From NCBI GenBank assembly GCA_022414725.1, contig CM039464.1, positions 50,644,545-50,708,544 on the forward strand: 64,000 bases of DNA, in the 5' to 3' direction. How positions within the stretch are numbered: the first letter of the stretch is position 1; each line of letters starts with the position of its first letter. Origin of the DNA: Microglena sp. YARC (taxonomy: Eukaryota > Chlorophyta > Chlorophyceae > Chlamydomonadales > Chlamydomonadaceae). The position numbers were made by a program, and so were the translations under genes. Of this stretch, positions 1 through 12,330 are shown piece after piece. The notes beneath the pieces are model-generated. The model was not told the origin of the DNA. It searched no databases and saw only the letters and a program-made list of their open reading frames with translations.

Positions 1-10
1 GAGCACGCGG

Positions 11-349
11 AGGGCCCAGGCACGCAGTAGTAGTGGCTGGGCGTTAGGCGCTATCTTGGTTCGTACTCGCCGATTTATGGACGGGGACGTCTTGTAGAAA
101 ATAATAGAAAATTATCGGGCCTTATCGAAAAAAGGAAAGTAACCATACATTTTCCTAGTAATAAGAGCCGCATGCATTAGACCACGGGCATTTGTTTGTT
201 TAGAAGCGCGACGGTTCTCGACAAGCTGCGCGAGTATGATAGGCACACACGCCCTCGGGTCCTGACACGTGACGGCGATTAAGTGGACGCGGGCCGGTAG
301 GAAAAGATACTCATCCTACGCCGGGACCGCACTGATAGCAGAAAAACGC
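11..349. repeat. Dispersed direct repeat, copy 1 (copy 2 at about 2500-2793)
   Basis: About 300 bases here recur in the same orientation 2.45 kb downstream. Shared landmarks include ATCGGGCCTTATCGAAAAA, a segment with CATGCATTAGACCACGGGC, and an end at GCAGAAAAACGC. The copies differ by substitutions and many small indels. The 5' boundary is approximate. No coding potential is recognised. It could be an LTR-like pair or an old segmental duplication, but I see no retrovirus-type coding between the copies. Confidence 0.7.
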
Positions 350-955
350 AACAACCTACGGGCTCGCGGCGTACTAAGTGGATGGTTTTGTAGAATAGCT
401 GTACGTGCGATGACGCGCAACGGTAAGAAAAACCCACTATTGGAATGCTTGTAGGAGGGTATGGAGCAATCCATTGTTTGGGCTAAGAAATCATTCCAAA
501 ATTATATCACATGTTTCAATAATCCAACTTTTCTTAAATTATTTATCTGTCATTTTTACTTTTAATGTCAACTTTTCTTCTAATGTTGAACTAATGCTTT
601 CTACTCTCAATGGAAAACACATAAGAAAACACCATATGTCTCAACAATCCCACATTCCTTCTAATTATCACTTTGCCAGTTCATTTCGAACGTTAACTTT
701 TCTTTGAATGTTTCAAGAGTAATGTTTTGTTCTTTATCTGCCCCCTAGGTGCTGAAACCTATGGCCTGCTGGAGTTTCTTTGATGTTAATTTTCTGCATC
801 CATTTATCAGCATGTATGCTGATGTAGCCAGTAAGAAGGAAGATCCATGGTATGGTTGCAGAAAAATATTCTGATTCATGTGGCTGCAAAATATCTAGAA
901 AATTCCATGCACGCACACACCAGGGTTGCTCAGGGCCCCCCCCTAGCTCTAACAA
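350..955. other. No gene seen; AT-rich stretch
   Basis: Short open frames only. 474-730 is AT-rich with degenerate internal similarity (TTTCAA, ACTTTTCTT motifs). I see no domain, RNA gene or complete element. Confidence 0.5.
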
Positions 956-959
956 ATTT

Positions 960-1135
960 TACAGCCCAACCAACCAATTTCATGGCCTGCGTCCTGAGAC
1001 GCAACCGACCCAAAACCGACCCATAGCCTGCATCCTGCAACGCAATTAACTCACCGAAGCAGTGTCTGCGACGCAACAGACCCTTCGATGCTGCGTCTGC
1101 AACGGAGAACGCAGCGCCCTGAACAGCCCTGACAC
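960..1135. repeat. Dispersed GCTGCGTC/GACGCAAC repeat
   Basis: Contains repeated CTGCGTC and GACGCAAC blocks. Related sequence occurs in the opposite orientation at 61205-61275 (GCTGCGTCC, GACGCAACA, GTTGCGTCGCAGGATGCAGG). It is part of a dispersed repeat with unidentified ends. Confidence 0.55.
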
Positions 1136-1149
1136 ACACCTCACACCCC

Positions 1150-1425
1150 CTACCCCGCCCGCCGCAGGTGTGTTTTGTATGCTAATACCATACATACATC
1201 CATGCCTCCCCACCCCATCCCCCGTGCAGGCATGTTATTGTATGCTACTGCCAAACATACATCCATGCACCCCACCCCACCCCCCATGCAGGGCATGTGT
1301 ATGCTACTGCCTGCCGCTATGGTGGCACATTGCAACCCCAATCTTATGACACCCCACCCCACCCCACATGCAGGCATGTTATTGTATGCTACTGTCATAC
1401 ATACCTCCATGCCATCTCATCTCAT
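1150..1425. repeat. Minisatellite of about 60-80 bp, four units
   Basis: Each unit has a C-rich tract ending in GCAG, then GCATGTTATTGTATGCTACT and ATACATCCATGC. A further unit lies at 1605-1660 beyond a SINE fragment. On the plus strand each unit looks like a polypyrimidine tract plus AG acceptor, as in the junction arrays of the three genes further along, but no parent exon is recognised here. Confidence 0.65.
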
Positions 1426-1494
1426 CTCTGCTGCACAGAGAATATATTGCCTCATGTACCAGCATTATTGCCACACGTTGCATGAAGGAGTCCC

Positions 1495-1608
1495 TACCGC
1501 CTAGAGGGTGACACTTACTATGGCTGCCATGGTTACTTTCCCCAGCTGCGGCATAGGGGAGGGTCCCCTTAACACCTTGCCCCTCCAGGCGTTATCTTTT
1601 TTTTCTAC
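1495..1608 (+). mobile_element. SINE fragment (body and tail only)
   Basis: The block with GGGTCCCCTTAA, TTGCCCCTCCAGGCGTTAT matches the 3' body of the tRNA-derived SINE family seen at 17040-17245 and, more closely, the minus-strand copy at 14575-14710. The tRNA-like head is absent. It interrupts the minisatellite around it. Confidence 0.55.
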
Positions 1609-1659
1609 ATGCCCCCCCAACACCACCCCTTGCAGGCATGTAGTCCTTAGGCTATGCCA

Positions 1660-2499
1660 TATACATTCATGCCCCCCCCACACACACACCACCACCACCA
1701 CACACACACACTCCCATGTACCCCAATCAATGCATACATGCAATAATCATCCGCCAAGATCATCAACCCCCGTACGTACATTTGTGCACCCAACCATGCT
1801 AATAGTGCACTCTACTTGCTTGTATTTTAAAATAGAGGCGCCCTACCCGTCGTTTTAGGTGCTCGTGTGCAATGCACCCCCAGCCCACCCCCCACCCACG
1901 CATACATGCATGATACATACATCTGCCCATACATGCATGCACCCACCCATTCATGCATACGTCCACCCGTGCATCATGTAAACTTTTCGGCGCAGAAACG
2001 AGTACCCCCCCCACCCCCACCACCATCACCATAACCACACACACACACACACACACCACCACCACCACCACCTACCCCTAGCTCCTGCCCACTAACCTAC
2101 CTAAGCTGATGAGCTATTGCATGCCTGCCCCCTCATTCATGTAACCAGCATATATTGCAACACACAAATTAGGTACCACCAAAATTTTCCCAACAACCAC
2201 CAGGCTATGAACCCATCAATCAATGCCTTACTACTGCGACCCATGCCTGCTGCTGCCCATGGTGCTCCCGCTGCTCCTGCTGATTTTTGCCGCTGTCATC
2301 TAATTTTTAGCCTTGATCGAATTCGATATGCCAGATCTGCAGCTTCGAGACTAAATTCGCAGGACGATATGACGAACTGGTTGACTTCGCTCGAAAACTG
2401 GCTAGCTTCCCTCGAAATCAGAACCAGCACTGTCTACTTTAAGCTCTTCCTGAGACAAGACGCTATAAGAGGCGAAGGGGTTAAGAATGTGCTTTCGAG
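1660..2499. other. No gene seen; CA-rich low complexity
   Basis: Contains CACCAC and (AC)n tracts at 1680-1715 and 2030-2065 and C-rich stretches. Plus-strand open frames in 2117-2620 have no recognisable domain and run into the copy-2 repeat. Confidence 0.5.
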
Positions 2500-2793
2500 C
2501 GGCCCAGCACCGCGATGGCTAGGCGCCATCTTGTTCGTGCCGATTATGGACGTCTTGTTGAATATAATAGAAAATGATCGGGCCTTATCGAAAAAGGAAA
2601 GTAACCATACATTTTCCTAGTAATAAGGCGCATGCATTAGACCACGGGCATTTGTTTGTTTAGAAGCGCGACGGTTCTGACAAGCCCGCGAGTAAGATAG
2701 GCGCCCTCGGGTCCTGACACGTGACGGGCGATAAGTGGACGCGGGCCGGTAGGAAAGTATTCTACGCCGGGACCCACTCAAGCAGAAAAACGC
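2500..2793. repeat. Dispersed direct repeat, copy 2
   Basis: Same orientation as the copy at 11-349, with matching order of landmarks. It ends at GCAGAAAAACGC, immediately before the CCCACCCACTCA minisatellite. Numerous one- to three-base indels separate the two copies. Confidence 0.7.
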
Positions 2794-2796
2794 CAC

Positions 2797-3475
2797 TACC
2801 ACCACAACCCACCCACTCACAAACCCACCACTCACAAACCCACCCACTCACAACCCACCCACTCACCAACCCACCCACTTACAAACCCACCCACTCACAA
2901 ACCCACCCACTCACAAACCCACCACTTCACAAACCCACCCACTCACAAACCCACCCACTCACAAACCCACCCACTTACCAACCCACCCACTCACCAACCC
3001 ACCCACTCCACCAGCCCACCCACTCAACAAACCCACCCACTCACAAACCCACCCCACTCACACAAAACCCACCCACGACAAAATACCCACCACTCACGAA
3101 CAAAACCCACCCACTCACCAACCCACCCACTCACAAACCCACCCACTCACCCCACCCACCCACCCCACCCACCCACAACCCACCTTCACCCACTTTCAAC
3201 CCTCAACACCACCCACCCCCCACCCACCCACCGCACCCACCCACCCACCACCACACACATGACCCACCCACCACACGCCGACTCACCCACCCACCCACCA
3301 CACCCACCCACCACCCACACCACCCACTCCACCCACCCACCCACGCACCACCCACCACCCAGCGGTCACCACCCACCACACCCACTCACACCAACCCACC
3401 CACCACTCACACTCACACACACAAACCACCCACTCACAAACCCACCCACAACCACTCACACACCCAGCAACTCCA
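2797..3475. repeat. CCCACCCACTCACAAA minisatellite, left part
   Basis: About 40 imperfect copies of a 16-17 bp unit, decaying to CCCACCCACCA and then CACTCACAC toward 3475. The same array resumes at 5563 beyond the LINE, so the two parts were one array. Long open frames in all phases are a by-product of the repeat. Confidence 0.9.
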
Positions 3476-5562
3476 TAGGAAAGATCTTCTCCCTTTGCAT
3501 GCTACGCAGACTAGATGATTGGTCAGAAGAATTCAACCTCAGAGCCTGGCCAATATGATTTAGAAGTTGGTAGGGTACTGCAGATGCATCATTCATTCTT
3601 AACCATATTGTAGATAAATATAGAGAAAAGAAAAAACCACTCTTTGTGGCTTTTGTTGATTTCAAGAAGCTTATGATTGGGTCAACAGAGACTTGCTATG
3701 GATTGCTTAGCAAGGCTAGGAGTCAAGGACCCCTATCTCAGTATTCTGAAGTCCATGTATAATCATGTTGTTTTCCAAGTTCGCCTACATGGGGACATTG
3801 GATCCTCCTTTCCATCCCTTGTAGGAGTTAAACAAGGAGACCCCCCTATCCCCACTCCTATTCGGTCTGTTCATTGATAGAATTGAATCGTTCCTCCAAT
3901 CCAAGCTCCCAATGTAGGGGCTGAGCTTAGGGGAAAGATTCTGCAACTGTTACTTTATGCTGATGACCTAGCTATAATGGCAGAATCCCCCGCAGATATG
4001 CAAGCGATGCTTGACTGCCTGAGAGATTTCTGCAGGCTACTAAGATGGCTGTGAATATAAAGAAAACTGAGATTGTCGTTTTCAACAAACAATTCTGTGA
4101 TGAGGCCCGCATGGATCCTGATTACAAATTTGTCTATGATGGAGCACAACTTTCTACAAAGTTATCTTTTATCTACTTGGGATCCCTCTTGGTGGATGGT
4201 GACTCAAGCAATCGTGCAAAAGCTGCTTTTTCTAGGATGCTCACTAAGGGCCCAAAAGGCACACCACATGCTTCGTAGGCGATGCCATACTATGGAGATA
4301 TACAATATTGATATTCTCACCCACCTGTTTGATTCTCTTGTACAACCTATCCTGAATTTTGGCTGTGAGGTGGGGCTCCTTCTATTCTGAACAACACACT
4401 TATCTCAAATGACCATGCTTTGTGAGAAATGCATAGAGGTATACTTAAACAAATGTTGGGTGTTTGCCAATCTACTACATCTAATATATCATGAAGAGAG
4501 CTGGGTAGAACCCCGTTGTGTTTTGCTTGGCTTAAACAAGCTTTGCGCTTCTGGAACAAGACCATACATAAAGAACCTGAGGATCTCATTAGAATGGCTC
4601 TTGAGGAATCTTTTGACTCCAACACTGGCTGGGTTCATGACTTGCGTTGTGCTCTCCACAAGCTAGGATCCAGTAAAAACATCAACATTTTGGAGGCTGT
4701 CGATGTCGAAGGTATTATGTCTGAAGTTTTTGAGTCATGGAGGTTTAAGTACCCAAGTGACACCAATGCAGTTAGAGACATCCCTGATGAGAGAAGGGTT
4801 GGCTTTAAAATCCTCCGTATACCAAAAAATGGTTCGCAGCCAACAGCAATGATGAGAATGGCTTGATTCCCTTTACATCCGCCTTACATAAGCAGGATCA
4901 GATTCGTTCTATAGCACAGTTTAGAATGGGTTCCCATTGGCTGAACACAGAAAGAATGAGGGTGGTGGATAGAGCACACATCCCTCGCTCAATGAGACAC
5001 TGTCAAATGTGTGGGTTCCAAAAAACTGAGGATGAAATGCATATGTTTGAGTGCCCTTTTATAATGATATTCGCCTCCGCTACCAGAATCTGTTTACAGA
5101 TATTTATAGGCATGTCCATGAGGATACCGACTTAACCGTATGGAATGTGGAATTCTGCGATTCCACATTCAGAACCTTTATGAATGGAAAATGGCACTAA
5201 GTCTTTTTGGAGCAACCTAGCCGACTATCTTTCTACTTGTAGAAGAGCAAGACAGGAAGCCCTGGACTGCTTAGTGCACCGAAATTTATTATCCCTTTTT
5301 TTTCTTCTTGAGACTTCTCATTTGTTAGCTTCTTACTCCGCCACTGTAAGTGGTTGAGATCTGGGTCCTGCTCTAGGGGGTTTAATACCTACGCCACCAA
5401 AACGTGGTTGGGAGTTTGGTTTGTTTGTCCTCGACACACCCCTGATGTAATGGGGTTTTTTGCTTTGTGGGTGCTTTTTCTTTTTGTTTAAAGCACAGAG
5501 TCTCATACACCCTCGCGGTGTCAAGTAGACTTTAACATGTAATGTAATGTAATGTAACGCCC
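3476..5562 (+). mobile_element. Degenerate non-LTR retrotransposon (LINE), RT and C-terminal zinc knuckle
   Basis: Reverse-transcriptase blocks are readable in order across several frames. FVAFVDFKK lies at about 3646-3675. GVKQGD followed by PLLFGLFID (frameshifted) lies at about 3825-3880. The catalytic YADD box is at 3956-3967. NIKKTEIVVFN and YLGSLL lie at 4050-4195, and ILNFGCE at 4350-4370. The C-terminal part ends in a CxxC-HxxxxC knuckle (CQMC at about 5001-5012, then DEMHMFEC). At least five frameshifts or stops break the frame, so it is inactive. The 5' part, including any endonuclease, is missing. The 3' end carries a TAATG pentanucleotide tail (about 5538-5558). It sits inside the CCCACCCACTCA minisatellite, which continues on both sides. 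Confidence 0.88.
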
Positions 5563-5800
5563 ACCCACTCACAAACCCACCCACTCACAAACCCACCCAC
5601 TCACAAACCCACCCACTTACCAACCCACCCCTCACAAACCCACCCACTCACCAACCACCCACTCACAAACCCACCCACTCATCAACCCACCCACTCACAA
5701 ACCCACTCACTCACCAACCCACTCACTCACCAACCCACCACTCACCAACCCACCCACTCACCAGCCACCCACTCACAAACCCACCCACTCACCAACCCAC
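5563..5800. repeat. CCCACCCACTCACAAA minisatellite, right part
   Basis: Continuation of the array at 2797-3475, directly abutting the LINE tail and ending where the 32-bp satellite begins. Confidence 0.9.
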
Positions 5801-8800
5801 TGATGGAATGAAAGGGGCCTATACATGTCCCCTGATGGAATGAAAGGGGCCTATATATGTCCCCTGATGGAATGAAAGGGGCCTATATATGTCCCCTGAT
5901 GGAAGGAAAGGGGCCTATATATGTCCCCTGATGGAATGAAAGGTGCCTATATATGTCCCCTAATGGAATGAAAGGGGCCTATATATGTCCCCTGATGGAA
6001 TGAAAGGTACCCTAATATATGTCCCCTGATGGAATGAAAGGGGCCTATATATGTCCCCTGATGGAATGTCCCTGAATAGAAAGGGCCTATATATGTCCCC
6101 TGATGGAATGAAAGGCCTATATATGTCCCCTGATGGAATGAAAGGGGCCTATATATGTCCCCTGATGGAATGAAAAGGGGCCTATAATGTCCCCTGAATG
6201 AAAGGCCTAATGAAATGGGGGCCTATATATGTCCCCTGATGGAATGAAAGGGCCTATATGTCCCCTGAATGGAATGAAAGGGGCCTATATATGTCCCCTG
6301 ATGGAATGAAAGGGGCCTATATAAGTCCCCTGATGGAATGAAAGGTGCCTATATATGTCCCCTGATGGAATGAAAGGCCTATATATGTCCCCTGATGAAT
6401 GAAAAGGGGCCTATATATGTCCCATGATGGAATGAAATGGGGCCTATATATGTCCCCCTGATGGAATGAAAGGGGCCTATATATGTCCCCTGATGGAATG
6501 AAAGGGGCCTATATATGTCCCCTGATGGAATGAAAGGGGCCTATATATGTCCCCTGATGGAATGAAAGGGGCCTATATATGTCCCCTGATGGAATGAAAG
6601 GGCCTATATATGTCCCCTGATGGAATGAAAGGGGCCTATATATGTCCCCTGATGGAATGAAAGGGGCCTATATATGTCCCCTGATGGAATGAAAGGGGCC
6701 TATATATGTCCCCTGATGGAATGAAAGGGGCCTATATATGTCCCTGATGGAATGAAAGGGGCCTATATATGTCCCCTGATGGAATGAAAGGGCCTATATA
6801 TGTCCCCTGATGGAATGAAAGGGGCCTATATATGTCCCCTGATGGAATGAAAGGGGCCTATATATGTCCCCTGATGGAATGAAAGGGGCCTATATATGTC
6901 CCCTGATGGAATGAAAGGGGCCTATATATGTCCCCTGATGGAATGAAAGGGGCCTATATATGTCCCCTGATGGAAATGAAAGGGGCCTATATATGTCCCC
7001 TGATGGAATGAAAGGGGCCTATATATGTCCCCTGATGGAATGAAAGGGGCCTATATATGTCCCCTGATGGAATGAAAGGGGCCTATATATGTCCCCTGAT
7101 GGAATGAAAGGGGCCTATATATGTCCCCTGATGGAATGAAAGGGGCCTATATATGTCCCCTGATGGAATGAAAGGGGCCTATATATGTCCCCTGATGGAA
7201 TGAAAGGGGCCTATATATGTCCCCTGATGGAATGAAAGGGGCCTATATATGTCCCCTGATGGAAATGAAAGGGGCCTATATATGTCCCCTGATGGAATGA
7301 AAGGGGCCTATATATGTCCCCTGATGGAATGAAAGGGCCTATATATGTCCCCTGATGGAATGAAAGGGCCTATATATGTCCCCTGATGGAATGAAAGGGG
7401 CCTATATAAGTCCCCTGATGGAATGAAAGGGGCTATATATGTCCCCTGATGGGAATGAAAGGGGCCTATATATGTCCCCTGATGGAATGAAAGGGGGGCC
7501 TATATATGTCCCTGATGGAATGAAAGGGGCCTATATATGTCCCCCCTGATGGAATGAAAGGGGCCTATATATGTCCCCTGAATGGAATGAAAGGGGCCTA
7601 TATATGTCCCCTGATGGAATGAAAGGCCTATATATGTCCCCTGATGGAATGAAAGGGGCCTATATATGTCCCCTGATGGAATGAAAGGGGCCTATATATG
7701 TCCCCTGATGGAATGAAAGGGGCCTATATATGTCCCCTGATGGAATGAAAGGGGCCTATATATGTCCCCTGATGGAATGAAAGGGGCCTATATATGTCCC
7801 TGATGGAATGAAAGGGCCTATATATGTCCCCTGATGGAATGAAAGGGGCCTATATATGTCCCCTGATGGAATGAAAGGGGCCTATATATGTCCCCTGATG
7901 GAATGAAAGGGGCCTATATATGTCCCCTGATGGAATGAAAGGGGCCTATATATGTCCCCTGATGGAATGAAAGGGCCTATATATGTCCTGATGGAATGAA
8001 AGGGGCCTATATATGTCCCCTGATGGAATGAAAGGGCCTATATATGTCCCCTGATGGAATGAAAGGGGCCTATATATGTCCCCTGATGGAATGAAAGGGG
8101 CCTATATATGTCCCCTGATGGAATGAAAGGGGCCTATATATGTCCCCTGATGGAATGAAAGGGGCCTATATATGTCCCCTGATGGAATGAAAGGGGCCTA
8201 TATATGTCCCCTGATGGAATGAAAGGGCCTATATATGTCCCCTGATGGAATGAAAGGGGCCTATATATGTCCCCTGATGGAATGAAAGGGGCCTATATAA
8301 TGTCCCCTGATGGAATGAAAGGGGCTATATATGTCCCTGATGGAATGAAAGGGGCCTATATATGTCCCCTGATGGAATGAAAGGCCTATATATGTCCCCT
8401 GATGGAATGAAAGGGCCTATATATGTCCCCTGATGGAATGAAAGGGCCTATGTCCCCTGATGGAATGAAAGGGGCCTATATATGTCCCCTGATGGAATGA
8501 AAGGGGCCTATATATGTCCCCTGATGGAATGAAAGGGGCCTATATATGTCCCCTGATGGAATGAAAGGGGCCCTATATATGTCCCCTGATGGAATGAAAG
8601 GGGCCTATATATGTCCCCTGATGGAATGAAAGGGGCCTATATATGTCCCCCTGATGGAATGAAAGGGCCTATATATGTCCCCTGATGGAATGAAAGGGGC
8701 CTATATATGTCCCCTGATGGAATGAAAGGGGCCTATATATGTCCCTGATGGAATGAAAGGGGCCTATATATGTCCCCTGATGGAATGAAAGGGGCCTATA

Positions 8801-9535
8801 TATGTCCCCTGATGGAATGAAAGGGGCCTATATGTCCCCTGATGGAATGAAAGGGCCTATATATGTCCCCTGATGGAATGAAAGGGGCCTATATATGTCC
8901 CCTGATGGAATGAAAGGGCCTATAATGTCCCCTGATGGAATGAAAGGGGGTCCTATATATGTCCCCTGATGGAATGAAAGGGGCCTATATATGTCCCCTG
9001 ATGGAATGAAAGGGGCCTATATATGTCCCCTGATGGAATGAAAGGGGCCTATATATGTCCCCTGATGGAATGAAAGGGACCTATATATGTCCCCTGATGG
9101 AATGAAAGGGGCCTATATATGTCCCCTGATGGAATGAAAGGGCCTATATATGTCCCCTTATGGAATGAAAGGGGCCTATATATGTCCCCCGATGGAATGG
9201 AAGGGGCCTATATATGTCCCCTGATGGAATGAAAGCAGCCCTCATATGTCCCCTAATGGAATGAAAGGGGCCTATATATGTCCCCTGATGGAATGAAAGG
9301 GGCCCCCCTGATGGAATGCAAGGGGCCTATATATGTCCCCTGATGGAATGAAAGGGGCCTATATATGTCCCCTAATGGAATGAAAGGGGCTTATATATGT
9401 CCCCTGATGGAATGAAAGCAGCCCTCATATTTGCTAAGGTGGAATGAAAGGGGCCTATGTCCCCAGATAAAATGAAAGGGACCTCTTCACTCGGATTAAA
9501 TATAAGGGGGCCTCCTATGCACTCTGATGGAATGG
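5801..9535. repeat. 32-bp satellite array, roughly 115 copies
   Basis: The unit contains CTGATGGAATGAAAGGGG followed by CCTATATATGTCCC. It is very homogeneous from about 6480 to 9120, with scattered one- or two-base length changes. It decays at the right edge (9230-9535), where GCAGCCCTCATAT and GGACCTCTTC variants appear. There are no unique spacers, so it is not a CRISPR-like array. No open frame is maintained. Confidence 0.97.
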
Positions 9536-9694
9536 AAAAAGGAAGGGGGAAATGTTTGACACTGCCACCGTGCTCAGAGACACACCGAGATCCGTTGCAT
9601 GGTCTGGCCTAGAGTGTTGTTCAAAGAGGATCTTACAACAAGATTTGGTTTCTCCTTTAGTTGTATAGTATCTTATTTGTTGTATTTTTGTGTT

Positions 9695-10730
9695 AAGCAT
9701 GACGTTGTTCATGTTTGACATGAGTTCGTTCATGTTTGACATGTGGTCGCTCTTGTTTGGCACGACAGCAAATAGTCATACATATATGACATGTGGTCGC
9801 TCTTGTTTGGCACGACAGCAAATAGTCATACATATATGACATGTGGTCATACATATATGACATGTGGTCGCTCTTGTTTGGCACGACAGCAAATAGTCAT
9901 ACATATATGACATGTGGTCATTCATGTTTGACATGTGGTCGCTCTTGTTTGGCACGACAGCAAATAGTCATACATATATGACATGTGGTCGTTCATGTTT
10001 GACATGTGGTCGCTCTTGTTTGGCACGACAGCAAATAGTCATTCATATATGACATGTGGTCGCTCTTGTTTGGCACGACAGCAAATAGTCATACATATAT
10101 GACATGTGGTCGTTCATGTATTACATGTGGTCGCTCTTGTTTGGCACGACAGCAAATAGTCATACATATATGACATGTGGTCGCTCTTGTTTGGCACGAC
10201 AGCAAATAGTCATACATATATGACATGTGGTCGTTCATGTTTGACATGTGGTCGCTGTTGTTTGGCACGACAGCAAATAGTCATACATATATGACATATG
10301 GTCGTTCATGTTTGACATGTGGTTGCTCTTGTTTGGCACGACAGCAAATAGTCATACATATATGACATGTGGTCGTTCATGTTTGACATGTGGTCGCTCT
10401 TGTTTGGCACGACAACAAATAGTCATACATATATGACATGTGGTCGTTTATGTATCACATGTGGTCGCTCTTGTTTGGCACGACAACAAATAGTCATACA
10501 TATATGACATGTGGTCGCTCTTGTTTGGCACGACAGCAAATAGTCATACATATGACATGTGGTCATTCATGTATTACATGTGGTCGCTCTTGTTTGGCAC
10601 GACAGCAAATAGTCATACATATATTACATGTGGTCGTTCATGTATTACATGTGGTCGCTCTTGTTTGGCACGACAGCAAATAGTCATACATATGACATGT
10701 GGTCGTTCTTGTTTGGCACGACCGCAAACC
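9695..10730. repeat. Composite satellite of 50-bp and 21-bp modules
   Basis: A 50-bp module (CATGTGGTCGCTCTTGTTTG, then GCACGACAGCAAATAGTC, then ATACATATATGA) alternates irregularly with a 21-bp module (CATGTGGTCGTTCATG then TTTGA, or a TATTA variant). About 13 long modules are present. Both begin with CATGTGGTCG, so the short module is a deletion derivative of the long one, or the reverse. Confidence 0.95.
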
Positions 10731-10949
10731 TCTAAGTGTCATGAGGAGAGTAATTATCCAGGGTCAGTAGCTTGGTGGCTGCAAGGTAGCTAGGGGCGCT
10801 GCAATGTCACTAGGAGCGGGTAAGAAGGTGCAAGGCAGGTGGACTGCTGGTTAACTTTAAACGTCACTAGAAAACTGCAGGCACACAATTTGGCTAGGGG
10901 TGCAGCGACAATTACACCGAACTGTTGGAAGGACGGTAGGGTTCATATG

Positions 10950-11136
10950 TAGGGAACGGCAACTAATATTAGTGTTTGAAAAACTAATATTAACTAGTAT
11001 TATTATAGTGTCACAATAATATTAGTTTTTCAAATAAATTCGAATTTCTGGTGAGACGGCTCGTCCGAAATTAGGGTTTAATAATATTATATAATATTAT
11101 TTATTCACTAATATTACATATCATAGCCGACCCCTA
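10950..11136. mobile_element. 187-bp hAT-type MITE with 8-bp target duplication
   Basis: Terminal inverted repeats are TAGGGAACGGC on the left and AGCCGACCCCTA on the right (reverse complement TAGGGGTCGGCT). The flanks are a perfect 8-bp direct repeat, TTCATATG, at 10942-10949 and 11137-11144. The interior is AT-rich with repeated AACTAATATTA. A truncated relative lies in opposite orientation at 60309-60451. The 8-bp duplication and TAGGG termini fit the hAT superfamily. No transposase is encoded. Confidence 0.88.
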
Positions 11137-11159
11137 TTCATATGACTATTTTAGGCCAG

Positions 11160-11650
11160 GATGGTTCGAATACTGATCAGTGCAAGGACAATTATATTAC
11201 ACGCAGATTAAATCAGTAGATGAGGGTATCGCTCATTTGCTGAGGATCTGCATGCAAATGATAGTCAATTTAATTGCATGTTGAGTGTACATACAAGTAG
11301 CGGTACTGCAATTTGTGCAGATCAGTGTGCAGATCAGGTCAGATCATTACTACCTCAGTCACATCAGAACTCAGTGCACAAATGCATGTGCAGATATGGA
11401 GTCACTGATGCCCTTAGATGCAATGGATAATGAAGAAAGCGATCAGTCATGAACACATTAGTGCAGATCGACGTATGCAGATCAGTATAAATCTGGTTCA
11501 TAAATCAGGGCTGTACATCACTCAGATAATGTCATACAGCTCAGTGCATCAACATCAATCAGATCAGTGCCTGTTGTTTACAGATCATCACATCAGATCA
11601 GATTAACATGATGCAGATCAGTCACTCAGATCAGTACATCCACATTAGTC
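11160..11650. repeat. Degenerate CAGATCAGT-rich stretch
   Basis: CAGATCA, GATCAGT and GTGCAGATCAG recur some 20 times at irregular spacing, with no fixed unit length. No gene is recognised. It may be an old decayed tandem array. Confidence 0.55.
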
Positions 11651-11889
11651 AGTCCCTATTCGATATTCCTCCCCATCAATCTTAAAGAAGTCAGCAGTTA
11701 CCCGATGCCCATAGGGAGGCGCAGAGCCTTGTAGTTCCTGCTGCAGTAGGAAGGGTGGGGCAAGGACAGCATGCTGCGGAGGGCAGATGTGGTGAGGATG
11801 TGGGGGGAGCTTGTGCTATGATCAGTGGGAGTTGGTGACAGTGCTGCAGCAGGTGAATATGCAACGATAGGTGCATTACTGCTAGTGAC

Positions 11890-12330
11890 GTCAGCACAAA
11901 TATGTTCCATGCCATCTTCAGGAGGAAGTGGAAGGACTGGAGACAGTTAGTGTAAACTGTAAAGTACTAGTTTAGTTATGCAGATCTGTTCCATGCCATC
12001 TTTAGGAGGAAGTGGAAGGACTGGAGACAGTGAGTGTAAAGTACTAGTTTAGTAATGCAGATCTGTTCCATGCCATCTTTAGGAGGAAGTGGAAGGACTG
12101 GAGACAGTGAGTGTTAAGTACTAGTTTAGTAATGCAGATCTGTTCCATGCCATCTTTAGGAGGAAGTGGAAGGACTGGAGACAGTGAGTGTAAACTGTAA
12201 AGTACTAGTTTAGTAATGCAGATCTGTTCCATGCCATCTTCAGGAGGAAGTGGAAGGACTGGAGACAGTGAGTGTAAAGTACTAGTTTAGTAATGCAGAT
12301 CTGTTCCATGCCATCTTCAGGGGGAAGAGG
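11890..12330. repeat. Tandem repeat of about 80 bp, six units
   Basis: Units contain GCAGATCTGTTCCATGCCAT, CTTTAGGAGGAAGTGGAAGG and TAAAGTACTAG. On the minus strand they repeat the 3' part of the open frame at 12205-13077 (the EDGMEQICITKL segment), so this again looks like tandem copies of one end of a coding segment placed downstream of it. Confidence 0.85.

Noticed and set aside
11..2793. LTR retrotransposon
   Set aside because: No primer-binding site, polypurine tract, gag or pol coding, or target duplication could be found between or around the direct repeats.
5801..9535. Possible CRISPR array
   Set aside because: The 32-bp units are directly contiguous with no unique spacers, and the context is eukaryotic. 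It is a satellite.
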